Of a stretch of DNA of 64,000 nucleotides, positions 11,014-25,900 are shown in pieces. Position numbers and translations under genes: made by a program. The notes under the pieces are model-generated. The model ran no database searches and was not told the origin of the DNA. It was given only the letters and a program-made list of their open reading frames with translations. Source of the stretch: Megachile rotundata (taxonomy: Eukaryota; Arthropoda; Insecta; Hymenoptera; Megachilidae); contig NW_027473316.1 in the NCBI RefSeq assembly GCF_050947335.1, positions 1,736,001-1,800,000 of the forward strand. Reading direction: 5' to 3'. The number at the start of each line of letters is the position of its first letter. Within the stretch, counting starts at the first letter, position 1.

Positions 11014-14000
11014 GTGAGATTGTGGTTGTATGATTTTGATTGTATGATGGTGATTGTATGATCGTGATTGTGAGATTGTGATTGTGAGATTGTGATTGTA
11101 TGATTGTGATTCAATGATTGTGATTGTATGATAGTAATTGTATGATTGTGATTGTATGATTGCGATTGTGTGATCGTGATTGCCTGATTGTGATTGTATG
11201 ATTGTGATTGTATGATTGCGATTGTATGATTGTGATCGTATGATTGTGATTCTTTGATTGCGATTGTATGATTGTGATTGTATGATTGTGATTGTATGAT
11301 TGTGATTGTATGATTATGGTTGTATGATTGTGATTGTATGATTGTGATTCTTTCATTGCGATTGTATGATTGTGATTGTATGATTGTGATTGTATGATTG
11401 TGATTGTATGATTGTGATCGTATGATTGTGGTTGTATAATTAAGGTTGTATGATTGTTTCTGTATGATTGTGATTGTATGATTGCGATTGTATGATTGTG
11501 ATTGTATGATTGTGATTGTATGATTGTGGTTGTATGATCGTGATTGCCTGATTGTGATTGTATGATTGTGATTGTATGATTGTGATTGTATGATTGTGAT
11601 TGTATGACTGTGATTGTATGATTGTGATTGTATGATTGTGATAGTATGATTGTGATTGTATGATTGTGATCGTATGATTGTGGTTGTATAATTAAGGTTG
11701 TATGATTGTTTCTGTATGATTGTGATTGTATGATTGCGATTGTATGATCGTGATTGTGAGATTGTGATTGTGAGATTGTGATTGTGAGATTGTGATTGTA
11801 TGATTGTGATTGAATGATTGTGATTGTGTGATAGTAATTGTATGATTGTGATTGTATGATTGTGATTGTATGGTTGTGATTGTATGATAGTAATTGTATG
11901 ATTGTGATTGTATGATCGTGATTGTGAGATTGTGATTGTATGATTGTGATTCTTTCATTGCGATTGTATGATTGTGATTGTATGATTGTGATTGTATGAT
12001 TGTGATTGTATGATTGTGATCGTATGATTGTGGTTGTATAATTAAGGTTGTATGATTATTTCTGTATGATTGTGATTGTATGATTGCGCTTGTATGATTG
12101 TGATTGTATGATTGAGATTGTATGATTGTGATCGTATGATTGTGAATCTTTGATTGCGATTGTATGATTGTGATTGTATGATTGTGATTGTATGATTGTG
12201 ATTGTATGATTGTGATTGTATGATTGCGATTGTATGATTGTGATTGTATGATTGTGATTGCATGATTGTAATTGTATGAATGTGATTGTATGAATGTGAT
12301 TGTATGATTGTGATTGTATGATTGTGATTGTATGATTGGGATTGTATGATTGTGATTGTGTGATTGTGATTGTGAGATTGTGATTGTATGATCGTGATTG
12401 TATGATCGTGATTGTGAGATTGTGGTTGTATGATTGTGATTGTATGATTGTGATTGTATGATAGTAATTGTATGATTGTGATAGTATGATTGCGATTGTA
12501 TGATTGTGATTGTATGATTGTGATTGTATGATTGTGATCGTATGATTGTGATTCTTTCATTGCGATTGTATGATTGTGATTGTATGATTGTGATTGTATG
12601 ATTGTGATTGTATGATTGTGATTGTATGATTGTGATTGTATGGTTGTGATTGTATGATTATGATTGTATGATTGTGATTGCATGATAGTGATTGTATGAT
12701 TGTGATTGTATGATTGTGATTGTATGATTGTGATTGTATGATTGCGATTGTGTGATTGTGATTGTATGATTGTGATTGTATGATAGTGATTGTATGATTG
12801 TGATTGTATGATTGTGATTGTATGATTGTGATTGTATGATTGCGATTGTGTGATTGTGATTGTATGATTGTGATTGTATGATAGTGATTGTATGATAGTG
12901 ATTGTATGATTGTGATTGTATGATTGCGATTGTATGATTATGATTGAATGATTGTGATTGTATGACTGTGATTGTGTGATCGTGATTGTGAGATTGTGAT
13001 TGTATGATTTTGATTGTATGATGGTGATTGTATGATCGTGATTGTGAGATTGTGATTGTATGATTGTGATGGTATGATTGTGATTGTATGATTGTGATTG
13101 TATGATTGTGATTGTATGATAGTGATTGTATGATAGTGATTGTATGATTGTGATTGTATGATTGCGATTGTATGATTGTGATTGTATGATTGTGATTGTA
13201 TGATTGTGGTTGTATGATTGTGATTGTATGATTGTGATTCTTTCATTGCGATTGTATGATTGTGATTGTATGATTGTGATCGTATGATTGTGATCGTATA
13301 ATTGTGATCGTATGATTGTGATCGTATGATTGTGATTGTATGATTGTGATTGTATGATTGTGATTGTATGATTGTGATTGTCTGATTGTGACTGTTTGAT
13401 TGTGATTGTATGATTGTGATTCTATGATTGTGATTGTTTGATTCTGATTGTATGATTGTTATTGTATGATTCTGATTGTATGATTGTGATTGTATGATTG
13501 TGATTGTATGATTGTGATTGTATGATTGTGATTCTTCCATTGCGATTGTATGATTGTGATTGTATGATTGTGATTGTATGATTATGATTGTATGGTTGTG
13601 ATCGTATGATTGTGGTTGTATAATTAAGGTTGTATGATTATTTCTGTATGATTGTGATTGTATGATTGCGGTTGTATGATTGTGATTGTATGATTGAGAT
13701 TGTATGATTGTGATCGTATGATTGTGAATCTTTGATTGCGGTTGTATGATTGTGATTGTATGATTGTGATTGTATGATTGTGATTGTATGATTGTGATTG
13801 TATGATTGTGATTGTATGATTGTGATTGTATGATTGTGATTGTATGATAGTGATTGTATGATTGTTTCTGTATGATTGTGATTGTATGATTGCGATTGTA
13901 TGATTATGATTGTATAATTGTGATTGTATGATTGTGATTGTGTGATTGTGATTGTGAGATTTGATTGTATGATCGTGATTGTATGATCGTGATTGTGAGA

Positions 14001-14999
14001 TTGTGATTGTATGATTGTGATTGTATGATTGTGATTGAATGATTGTGATTGTATGATAGTAATTGTATGATTGTGATTGTATGATTGCGATTGTATGATT
14101 GTGATTGTATGATTGTGATTGTATGACTGTGATCGTATGATTGTGATTCTTTGATTGCGATTGTATGATTGTGATTGTATGATTGTGATTGTATGATTGT
14201 GATTGTATGATTGTGATTGCATGATTGTAATTGTATGATTGTGATTGTATGACTGTGATTGTATGATTGTGATTGTATGATTGTGATTGTATGATTGTGA
14301 TTGTATGATAGTGATTGTATGATTGTTTCTGTATGATTGCGATTGTATGATTATGATTGTATGATTGGGATTGTATGATTGTGATTGTGTGATTGTGATT
14401 GTGAGATTGTGATTGTATGATCGTGATTGTATGATCGTGATTGTGAGATTGTGGTTGTATGATTGTGATTGTATGATTGTGATTGTATGATAGTAATTGT
14501 ATGATTGTGATAGTATGATTGCGACTGTATGATTGTGATTGTATGATTGTGATTGTATGATTGTGATTGTATGATTGTGATCGTATGATTGTGATTCTTT
14601 CATTGCGATTGTATGGTTGTGATTGTATGATTGTGATTGTATGATTGTGATTGTATGATTGTGATTGTATGATTGTGATTGTATGATTGTGATTGTATGA
14701 TTGTGAATGTATGATTGTGATTGTATGATTATGATTGTATGATTGTGATTGCATGATAGTGATTGTATGATTGTGATTGTATGATTGTGATTGTATGATT
14801 GCGATTGTGTGATTGTGATTGTATGATTGTGATTGTATGATAGTGATTGTATGATAGTGATTGTATGATTGTGATTGTATGATTGCGATTGTATGATTAT
14901 GAATCAATGATTGTGATTGTATGACTGTGATTGTGTGATCGTGATTGTGAGATTGTGATTGTATGATTTTGATTGTATGATGGTGATTGTATGATCGTG
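11014..14999 (+). repeat. Mosaic satellite, 11.0-15.0 kb
   Basis: Variant blocks lie at 11438 (A), 11690 (A), 12040 (C) and 13622 (C), with a 13-bp unit at 13957. The type C block at 12040 carries a private GCGCTTG unit. Unusual GTATGAATG units occur near 12,280-12,295; the stretch after them resembles 59.25-60.4 kb. The segment 12.9-13.2 kb, with GATTTTG, GATGGTG and GATGGTATG variants, matches 0.4-0.7 kb. No non-satellite DNA is visible. Confidence 0.85.
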
Positions 15000-17900
15000 A
15001 TTGTGAGATTGTGATTGTATGATTGTGATTGTATGATTGTGATTGTATGATTGTGATTGTATGATTGTGATTGTATGATTGTGATTGTATGATTGTGATT
15101 GTATGATTGTGATTGTATGATTGTGATTGTATGATTGTGATTGTATGATTGTGATTGTATGATTGCGATTGTATGATTGCGATTGTATGATTGTGATTGT
15201 ATGATTGTGATTGTATGATAGTGATTGTATGATAGTGATTGTATGATTGTGATTGTATAATTGTGATTGTATGATTGCGATTGTATGATTATGATTGAAT
15301 GATTGTGATTGTATGACTGTGATTGTGTGATTGTGATTGTGAGATTGTGATTGTATGATTTAGATTGTATGATGGTGATTGTATGATCGTGATTGTGAGA
15401 TTGTGATTGTATGATTGTGATTGTATGATTGTGATTGTATGATTGTGATTGTATGATAGTAATTGTATGATTGTGATTGTATGATTGTGATTGTATGATT
15501 GTGATTGTATGATTGTGATTGTATGATTGTGATTGTATGATTGTGATTGTATGACTGTGATCGTATGATTGTGGTTGTATAATTAAGGTTGTATGATTGT
15601 TTCTGTATGATTGTGATTGTATGATTGCGATTGTATGATTGTGATTGTATGATTGTGATTGTATGATTGTGGTTGTATGATCGTGATTGCCTGATTGTGA
15701 TTGTATGATTGTGATTGTATGATTGTGATTGTATGATTGTGATTGAATGACTGTGATTTTATGATTGTGATTGTATGATTGTGATTGTATGATTGTGATT
15801 GTATGATTGTGATCGTATGATTGTGGTTGTATAATTAAGGTTGTCTGATTGTTTCTGTATGATTGTGATTGTATGATTGCGATTGTATGATTGTGATTGT
15901 ATGATTGTGATTGTATGATAGTAATTGTATGATTGTGATTGTATGATCGTGATTGTGAGATTGTGATTGTATGATTGCGATTGTATGATTGTGATTGTAT
16001 GATTGTGATTGTATGACTGTGATTGTAAGATTGTGATTGTGTGATTGCGATTGTATGATTGTGACTGTGTAATTGTGATTGTATGATTGTGTTTGTATGA
16101 TTGTGATTGTATGATTGTGATTGTATGATTGTGATCGTATGATTGTGATCGTATAATTGTGATCGTATGATTGTGATCGTATGATTGTGATTGTATGATT
16201 GTGATTGTATGATTGTAATTGTATGATTGTGATTGTATGATTGTGATTGTATGATTGTGACTGTTTGATTGTGATTGTATGATTGTGATTCTATGATTGT
16301 GATTGTTTCATTCTGTTTGTATGATTGTTATTGTATGATTCTGATTGTATGATTGTGATTGTATGATTGTGATTGTATGATTGTGATTGTATGATTGTGA
16401 TTGTATGATTGTGATTCTTCCATTGCGATTGTATGATTGTGATTGTATGAATGTGATTGTATGATTGTGATTGTATGATTGTGATTGTATGATTGTGATC
16501 GTATGATTGTGGTTGTATAATTAAGGTTGTATGATTATTTCTGTATGATTGTGATTGTATGATTGCGGTTGTATGTGATTGTGAGATTGTGATTGTGAGA
16601 TTGTGATTGTGAGATTGTGATTGTGAGATTGTGATTGTATGATTGTGATTGAATGATTGTGGTTGTGTGATAGTAATTGTATGATTGTGATTGCATGATT
16701 GTGATTGTATGATTGTGATTGTATGATAGTAATTGTATGATTGTGATTGTATGATCGTGATTGTGAGATTGTGATTGTATGATTGCGATTGTATGATTGT
16801 GATTGTATGATTGTGATTGTATGATTGAGATTGTATGATTGTGATCGTATGATTGTGAATCTTTGATTGCGATTGTATGATTGTGATTGTATGATTGTGA
16901 TTGTATGATTGTGATTGTATGATTGTGATTGTATGATTGTGATTGTATGATTGTGATTGTATGATTGTGATTGTATGATTGTGATTGTATGATTGTGATT
17001 GTATGATTGTGATTGTATGATTGTGATTGTATGATTGTGATTGTATGATTGTGATTGTATGATTGTGATTGTATGATTGTGATTGTATGATAGTGATTGT
17101 ATGATTGTTTCTGTATGATTGTGATTGTATGATTGCGATTGTATGATTATGATTGTATAATTGTGATTGTATGATTGTGATTGTGTGATTGTGATTGTGA
17201 GATTTGATTGTATGATCGTGATTGTATGATTGTGATTGTATGATAGTGATTGTATGATTGTTTCTGTATGATTGTGATTGTATGATTGTGATTGTATGAT
17301 TGTGATTGTATGATTGTGATTGTATGATTGTGATTGTATGATTGTGATTGCATGATTGTGATTGCATGATTGTAATTGTATGATTGTGATTGTATGACTG
17401 TGATTGTATGATTGTGATTGTATGATTGTGATTGTATGATAGTAATTGTATGACTGTGATTGTAAGATTGTGATTGTGTGATTGCGATTGTATGATTGTG
17501 ACTGTATAATTGTGATTGTATGATTGTGTTTGTATGATTGTGATTGTATGATTGTGATTGTATGATTGTGATTGTATGATTGTGATCGTATGATTGTGAT
17601 TCTATGATTGTGATTGTTTGATTCTGATTGTATGATTGTTATTGTATGATTCTGATTGTATAACTGTGATTGTATGATTGTGATTGTATGATTGTGATTG
17701 CATGATTGTGATTGTATGATTGTGATTCTTTCATTGCGATTGTATGATTGTGATCGTATGATTGTGATTGTATGATTGTGATTGTATGATTGTGATTGTA
17801 TGATTGTGATTGTATGATTGTGATCGTATGATTGTGGTTGTATAATTAAGGTTGTATGATTATTTCTGTATGATTGTGATTGTATGATTGTGATTGTATG

Positions 17901-19979
17901 ATTGTGATTGTATGATTGTGGTTGTATGATTGTGATTCTTTCATTGCGATTGTATGATTGTGATTGTATGATTGTGATTGTATGATTGTGATTGTATGAT
18001 AGTGATTGTATGATTGTTTCTGTATGATTGTGATTGTATGATTGCGATTGTATGATTATGATTGTATAATTGTGATTGTATGATTGTAATTGTATGATTG
18101 TGATTGTATGATTGTGATTGTATGATTGTGACTGTTTGATTGCGATTGTATGATTGTGATTCTATGATTGTGATTGTTTCATTCTGATTGTATGATTGTT
18201 ATTGTATGATTCTGATTGTATGATTGTGATTGTATGATTGTGATTGTATGATTGTGATTGTATGATTGTGATTCCTCCATTGCGATTGTATGATTGTGAT
18301 TGTATGATTGTGATTGCATGATTGTGATTGTATGATTGTGATCGTATGATTGTGGTTGCATAATTAAGGTTGTATGATTATTTCTGTATGATTGTGATTG
18401 TATGATTGCGGTTGTATGTGATTGTGAGATTGTGATTGTGAGATTGTGATTGTGAGATTGTGATTGTGAGATTGTGATTGTATGATTGTGATTGAATGAT
18501 TGTGATTGTGTGATAGTAATTGTATGATTGTGATTGCATGATTGTGATTGTATGATTGTGATTGTATGATAGTAATTGTATGATTGTGATTGTATGATCG
18601 TGATTGTGAGATTGTGATTGTATGATTGCGATTGTATGATTGTGACTGTATGATTGTGATTGTATGATTGAGATTGTATGATTGTGATCGTATGATTGTG
18701 AATCTTTGATTGCGATTGTATGATTGTGATTGTATGATTGTGATTGTATGATTGTGATTGTATGATTGTGATTGTATGATTGTGATTGTATGATTGTGAT
18801 TGTATGATTGTGATTGTATGATTGTGATTGTATGATTGTGATTGTATGATTGTGATTGTATGATTGTGATTGTATGATTGTGATTGTATGGTTGTGATTG
18901 TATGATTGTGATTGTATGATAGTGATTGTATGATTGTTTCTGTATGATTGTGATTGTATGATTGCGATTGTATGATTATGATTGTATAATTGTGATTGTA
19001 TGATTGTGATTGTATGATTGTGATCGTATGATTGTGAATCTTTGATTGCGATTGTATGATTGTGATTGTATGATTGTGATTGTATGATTGTGATTGTATG
19101 ATTGTGATTGTATGATTGTGATTGTATGATTGTGATTGTATGATTGTGATTGTATGATTGTGATTGTATGATTGTGATTGTATGATTGTGATTGTATGAT
19201 AGTGATTGTATGATTGTTTCTGTATGATTGTGATTGTATGATTGCGATTGTATGATTATGATTGTATAATTGTGATTGTATGATTGTGATTGTGTGATTG
19301 TGATTGTGAGATTTGATTGTATGATCGTGATTGCATGATCGTGATTGTGAGATTGTGATTGTATGATTGTGATTGAATGACTGTGATTGTATGATAGTAA
19401 TTGTATGATTGTGATTGTATGATTGCGATTGTATGATTGTGATTGTATGATTGTGATTGTATGACTGTGATCGTATGATTGTGATTCTTTGATTGCGATT
19501 GTATGATTGTGATTGTATGATTGTGATTGTATGATTGTGATTGTATGATTGTGATTGTATGATTGTGATTGCATGATTGTAATTGTATGATTGTGATTGT
19601 ATGACTGTGATTGTATGATTGTGATTGTATGATTGTGATTGTATGATTGTGATTGTATGATAGTGATTGTATGATTGTTTCTGTATGATTGTGATTGCAT
19701 GATTGCGATTGTATGATTGTGATTGTATGATTGTGATTGTATGATTGTGATTGTATGATTGTGATTGTATGATTGTGATTGCATGATTGTAATTGTATGA
19801 TTGTGATTGTATGATTGTGATTGTATGATTGTGATTGTATGATTGTGATTGTATGATTGTGATTGTATGATTGTGATTGTATGATTGCGATTGTATGATT
19901 GTGATTGTATGATTGTGATTGTATGATAGTGATTGTATGATAGTGATTGTATGATTGTGATTGTATGATTGTGATTGTA
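15000..19979 (+). repeat. First copy of the A-B-C-C-C module
   Basis: Blocks at 15581 (A), 15833 (B), 16519 (C), 17844 (C) and 18362 (C) are spaced 252, 686, 1,325 and 518 bp. The same order recurs at 21395-23602, at 26150-28861 (252, 574, 1,339, 546) and at 37381-40218 (252, 686, 1,381, 518). Two 10-bp units (16574, 18417) and two 13-bp units (17200, 19309) lie here. Between 18.7 and 19.8 kb the stretch is dominated by canonical units, with the TTTCTG and 13-bp context repeated near 18,930 and 19,220. Divergence from the 28.9-kb copy begins near 19,010. Confidence 0.85.
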
Positions 19980-22900
19980 TGATAGTGATTGTATGATTGT
20001 GATTGTATGATTATGGTTGTATGATTGTGATTGTATGATTGTGATCGTATGATTGTGGTTGTATAATTAAGGTTGTCTGATTGTTTCTGTATGATTGTGA
20101 TTGTATGATTGTGATCGTATGATTGTGGTTGTATAATTAAGGTTGTATGATTGTTTCTGTATGATTGTGATTGTATGATTGCGATTGTATGATTGTGATT
20201 GTATGATTGTGATTGTATGATTGTGATTGTATGATTGTGATTGTATGATTGTGCTTGTTTGATCGTGATTGCCTGATTGTGATTGTATGATTGTGATTGT
20301 ATGATTGTGATTGTATGATTGTGATTGTATGACTGTGATTGTATGATTGTGATTGTATGATTGTGATTGTATGATTGTGATTGTATGATTGTGATTGTAT
20401 GATTGTGATCGTATGATTGTGGTTGTATAATTAAGGTTGTCTGATTGTTTCTGTATGATTGTGATTGTATGATTGCGATTGTATGATTGTGATTGTATGA
20501 TTGTGATTGTATGATTGTGATTGTATGATTGTGGTTGTATGATTGTGATTGCATGATTGTGATTGTATGATTGTGATTGTATGATTGCGATTGTGTGATT
20601 GTGATTGTATGATTGTGATTGTATGATAGTGATTGTATGATAGTGATTGTATGATTGTGATTGTATGATTGCGATTGTATGATTATGATTGAATGATTGT
20701 GATTGTATGACTGTGATTGTGTGATCGTGATTGTGAGATTGTGATTGTATGATTTTGATTGTATGATGGTGATTGTATGATCGTGATTGTGAGATTGTGA
20801 TTGTATGATTGTGATTGTATGATTGTGATTGTATGATTGTGATTGTATGATTGTGATTGTATGATTGTGATTGTATGATTGTGATTGTATGATTGTGATT
20901 GTATGATTGTGATTGTATGATTGTGATTGTATGATTGTGATTGTATGATTGTGATTGTATGATTGCGATTGTATGATTGCGATTGTATGATTGTGATTGT
21001 ATGATTGTGATTGTATGATAGTGATTGTATGATAGTGATTGTATGATTGTGATTGTATGATTGTGATTGTATGATTGCGATTGTATGATTATGATTGAAT
21101 GATTGTGATTGTATGACTGTGATTGTGTGATTGTGATTGTGAGATTGTGATTGTATGATTTAGATTGTATGATGGTGATTGTATGATCGTGATTGTGAGA
21201 TTGTGATTGTATGATTGTGATTGTATGATTGTGATTGTATGATTGTGATTGTATGATAGTAATTGTATGATTGTGATTGTATGATTGTGATTGTATGATT
21301 GTGATTGTATGATTGTGATTGTATGATTGTGATTGTATGATTGTGATTGTATGATTGTGATTGTATGACTGTGATCGTATGATTGTGGTTGTGTAATTAA
21401 GGTTGTATGATTGTTTCTGTATGATTGTGATTGTATGATTGCGATTGTATGATTGTGATTGTATGATTGTGATTGAATGACTGTGATTTTATGATTGTGA
21501 TTGTATGATTGTGATTGTATGATTGTGATTGTATGATTGTGATCGTATGATTGTGGTTGTATAATTAAGGTTGTCTGATTGTTTCTGTATGATTGTGATT
21601 GTATGATTGCGATTGTATGATTGTGATTGTATGATTGTGATTGTATGATAGTAATTGTATGATTGTGATTGTATGATCGTGATTGTGAGATTGTGATTGT
21701 ATGATTGCGATTGTATGATTGTGATTGTATGATTGTGATTGTATGACTGTGATTGTAAGATTGTGATTGTGTGATTGCGATTGTATGATTGTGACTGTGT
21801 AATTGTGATTGTATGATTGTGTTTGTATGATTGTGATTGTATGATTGTGATTGTATGATTGTGATCGTATGATTGTGATCGTATAATTGTGATCGTATGA
21901 TTGTGATCGTATGATTGTGATTGTATGATTGTGATTGTATGATTGTAATTGTATGATTGTGATTGTATGATTGTGATTGTATGATTGTGACTGTTTGATT
22001 GTGATTGTATGATTGTGATTCTATGATTGTGATTGTTTCATTCTGTTTGTATGATTGTTATTGTATGATTCTGATTGTATGATTGTGATTGTATGATTGT
22101 GATTGTATGATTGTGATTGTATGATTGTGATTGTATGATTGTGATTCTTCCATTGCGATTGTATGATTGTGATTGTATGAATGTGATTGTATGATTGTGA
22201 TTGTATGATTGTGATTGTATGATTGTGATCGTATGATTGTGGTTGTATAATTAAGGTTGTATGATTATTTCTGTATGATTGTGATTGTATGATTGCGGTT
22301 GTATGTGATTGTGAGATTGTGATTGTGAGATTGTGATTGTGAGATTGTGATTGTGAGATTGTGATTGTATGATTGTGATTGAATGATTGTGGTTGTGTGA
22401 TAGTAATTGTATGATTGTGATTGCATGATTGTGATTGTATGATTGTGATTGTATGATAGTAATTGTATGATTGTGATTGTATGATCGTGATTGTGAGATT
22501 GTGATTGTATGATTGCGATTGTATGATTGTGATTGTATGATTGTGATTGTATGATTGAGATTGTATGATTGTGATCGTATGATTGTGAATCTTTGATTGC
22601 GATTGTATGATTGTGATTGTATGATTGTGATTGTATGATTGTGATTGTATAATTGTGATTGTATGATTGTGATTGTATGATTGTGATTGTATGATTGTGA
22701 TTGTATGATTGTGATTGTATGATTGTGATTGTATGATTGTGATTGTATGATTGTGATTGTATGATTGTGATTGTATGATTGTGATTGTATGATTGTGATT
22801 GTATGATTGTGATTGTATGATTGTGATTGTATGATTGTGATTGTATGATTGTGATTGTATGATTGTGATTGTATGATAGTGATTGTATGATTGTTTCTGT

Positions 22901-25900
22901 ATGATTGTGATTGTATGATTGCGATTGTATGATTATGATTGTATAATTGTGATTGTATGATTGTGATTGTGTGATTGTGATTGTGAGATTTGATTGTATG
23001 ATCGTGATTGTATGATTGTGATTGTATGATAGTGATTGTATGATTGTTTCTGTATGATTGTGATTGTATGATTGTGATTGTATGATTGTGATTGTATGAT
23101 TGTGATTGTATGATTGTGATTGCATGATTGTGATTGCATGATTGTAATTGTATGATTGTGATTGTATGACTGTGATTGTATGATTGTGATTGTATGATTG
23201 TGATTGTATGATAGTAATTGTATGACTGTGATTGTAAGATTGTGATTGTGTGATTGCGATTGTATGATTGTGACTGTATAATTGTGATTGTATGATTGTG
23301 TTTGTATGATTGTGATTGTATGATTGTGATTGTATGATTGTGATCGTATGATTGTGATTCTATGATTGTGATTGTTTGATTCTGATTGTATGATTGTTAT
23401 TGTATGATTCTGATTGTATGACTGTGATTGTATGATTGTGATTGTATGATTGTGATTGTATGATTGTGATTGTATGATTGTGATTCTTTCATTGCGATTG
23501 TATGATTGTGATCGTATGATTGTGATTGTATGATTGTGATTGTATGATTGTGATTGTATGATTGTGATTGTATGATTGTGATCGTATGATTGTGGTTGTA
23601 TAATTAAGGTTGTATGATTATTTCTGTATGATTGTGATTGTATGATTGTGATTGTATGATTGTGATTGTATGATTGTGGTTGTATGATTGTGATTCTTTC
23701 ATTGTGATTGTATGATTCTGATTGTATGATTGTGATTGTATGATTGTGATTGTATGATTGTGATTGTATGATTGTGATTGTATGATTGCGATTGTATGAT
23801 TGTGATTGTATGATTGTGATTGTATGATAGTGATTGTATGATAGTGATTGTATGATTGTGATTGTATGATTGTGATTGTATGATTGCGATTCTATGATTG
23901 TGATTTTATGATTGTGATTGTATGATTGTGATTGTGAGATTGTGATTGTATGATTGTGATTTTGTGATTGTGATTGTATGATTGTGATTGTATGATAGTG
24001 ATTGTATGATAGTGATTGTATGATTGTGATTGTATGATTATGGTTGTATGATTGTGATTGTATGATTGTGATCGTATGATTGTGGTTGTATAATTAAGGT
24101 TGTCTGATTGTTTCTGTATGATTGTGATTGTATGATTGTGATCGTATGATTGTGGTTGTATAATTAAGGTTGTATGATTGTTTCTGTATGATTGTGATTG
24201 TATGATTGCGATTGTATGATTGTGATTGTATGATTGTGATTGTATGATTGTGATTGTATGATTGTGCTTGTTTGATCGTGATTGCCTGATTGTGATTGTA
24301 TGATTGTGATTGTATGATTGTGATTGTATGATTGTGATTGTATGACTGTGATTGTATGATTGTGATTGTATGATTGTGATTGTATGATTGTGATTGTATG
24401 ATTGTGATTGTATGATTGTGATCGTATGATTGTGGTTGTATAATTAAGGTTGTCTGATTGTTTCTGTATGATTGTGATTGTATGATTGCGATTGTATGAT
24501 TGTGATTGTATGATTGTGATTGTATGATTGTGATTGTATGATTGTGGTTGTATGATTGTGATTGCATGATTGTGATTGTATGATTGTGATTGTATGATTG
24601 CGATTGTGTGATTGTGATTGTATGATTGTGATTGTATGATAGTGATTGTATGATAGTGATTGTATGATTGTGATTGTATGATTGCGATTGTATGATTATG
24701 ATTGAATGATTGTGATTGTATGACTGTGATTGTGTGATCGTGATTGTGAGATTGTGATTGTATGATTTTGATTGTATGATGGTGATTGTATGATCGTGAT
24801 TGTGAGATTGTGATTGTATGATTGTGATTGTATGATTGTGATTGTATGATTGTGATTGTATGATTGTGATTGTATGATTGTGATTGTATGATTGTGATTG
24901 TATGATTGTGATTGTATGATTGTGATTGTATGATTGTGATTGTATGATTGTGATTGTATGATTGTGATTGTATGATTGCGATTGTATGATTGCGATTGTA
25001 TGATTGTGATTGTATGATTGTGATTGTATGATAGTGATTGTATGATAGTGATTGTATGATTGTGATTGTATGATTGTGATTGTATGATTGCGATTGTATG
25101 ATTATGATTGAATGATTGTGATTGTATGACTGTGATTGTGTGATTGTGATTGTGAGATTGTGATTGTATGATTTAGATTGTATGATGGTGATTGTATGAT
25201 CGTGATTGTGAGATTGTGATTGTATGATTGTGATTGTATGATTGTGATTGTATGATTGTGATTGTATGATAGTAATTGTATGATTGTGATTGTATGATTG
25301 TGATTGTATGATTGTGATTGTATGATTGTGATTGTATGATTGTGATTGTATGATTGTGATTGTATGACTGTGATCGTATGATTGTGGTTGTATAATTAAG
25401 GTTGTATGATTGTTTCTGTATGATTGTGATTGTATGATTGCGATTGTATGATTGTGATTGTATGATTGTGATTGTATGATTGTGGTTGTATGATCGTGAT
25501 TGTGAGATTGTGATTGTATGATTTTGATTGTATGATGGTGATTGTATGATCGTGATTGTGAGATTGTGATTGTATGATTGTGATTGTATGATTGTGATTG
25601 TATGATTGTGATTGTATGATTGTGATTGTATGATTGTGATTGTATGATTGTGATTGTATGATTGTGATTGTATGATTGTGATTGTATGATTGTGATTGTA
25701 TGATTGTGATTGTATGATTGTGATTGTATGATTGCGATTGTATGATTGCGATTGTATGATTGTGATTGTATGATTGTGATTGTATGATAGTGATTGTATG
25801 ATAGTGATTGTATGATTGTGATTGTATGATTGTGATTGTATGATTGCGATTGTATGATTATGATTGAATGATTGTGATTGTATGACTGTGATTGTGTGAT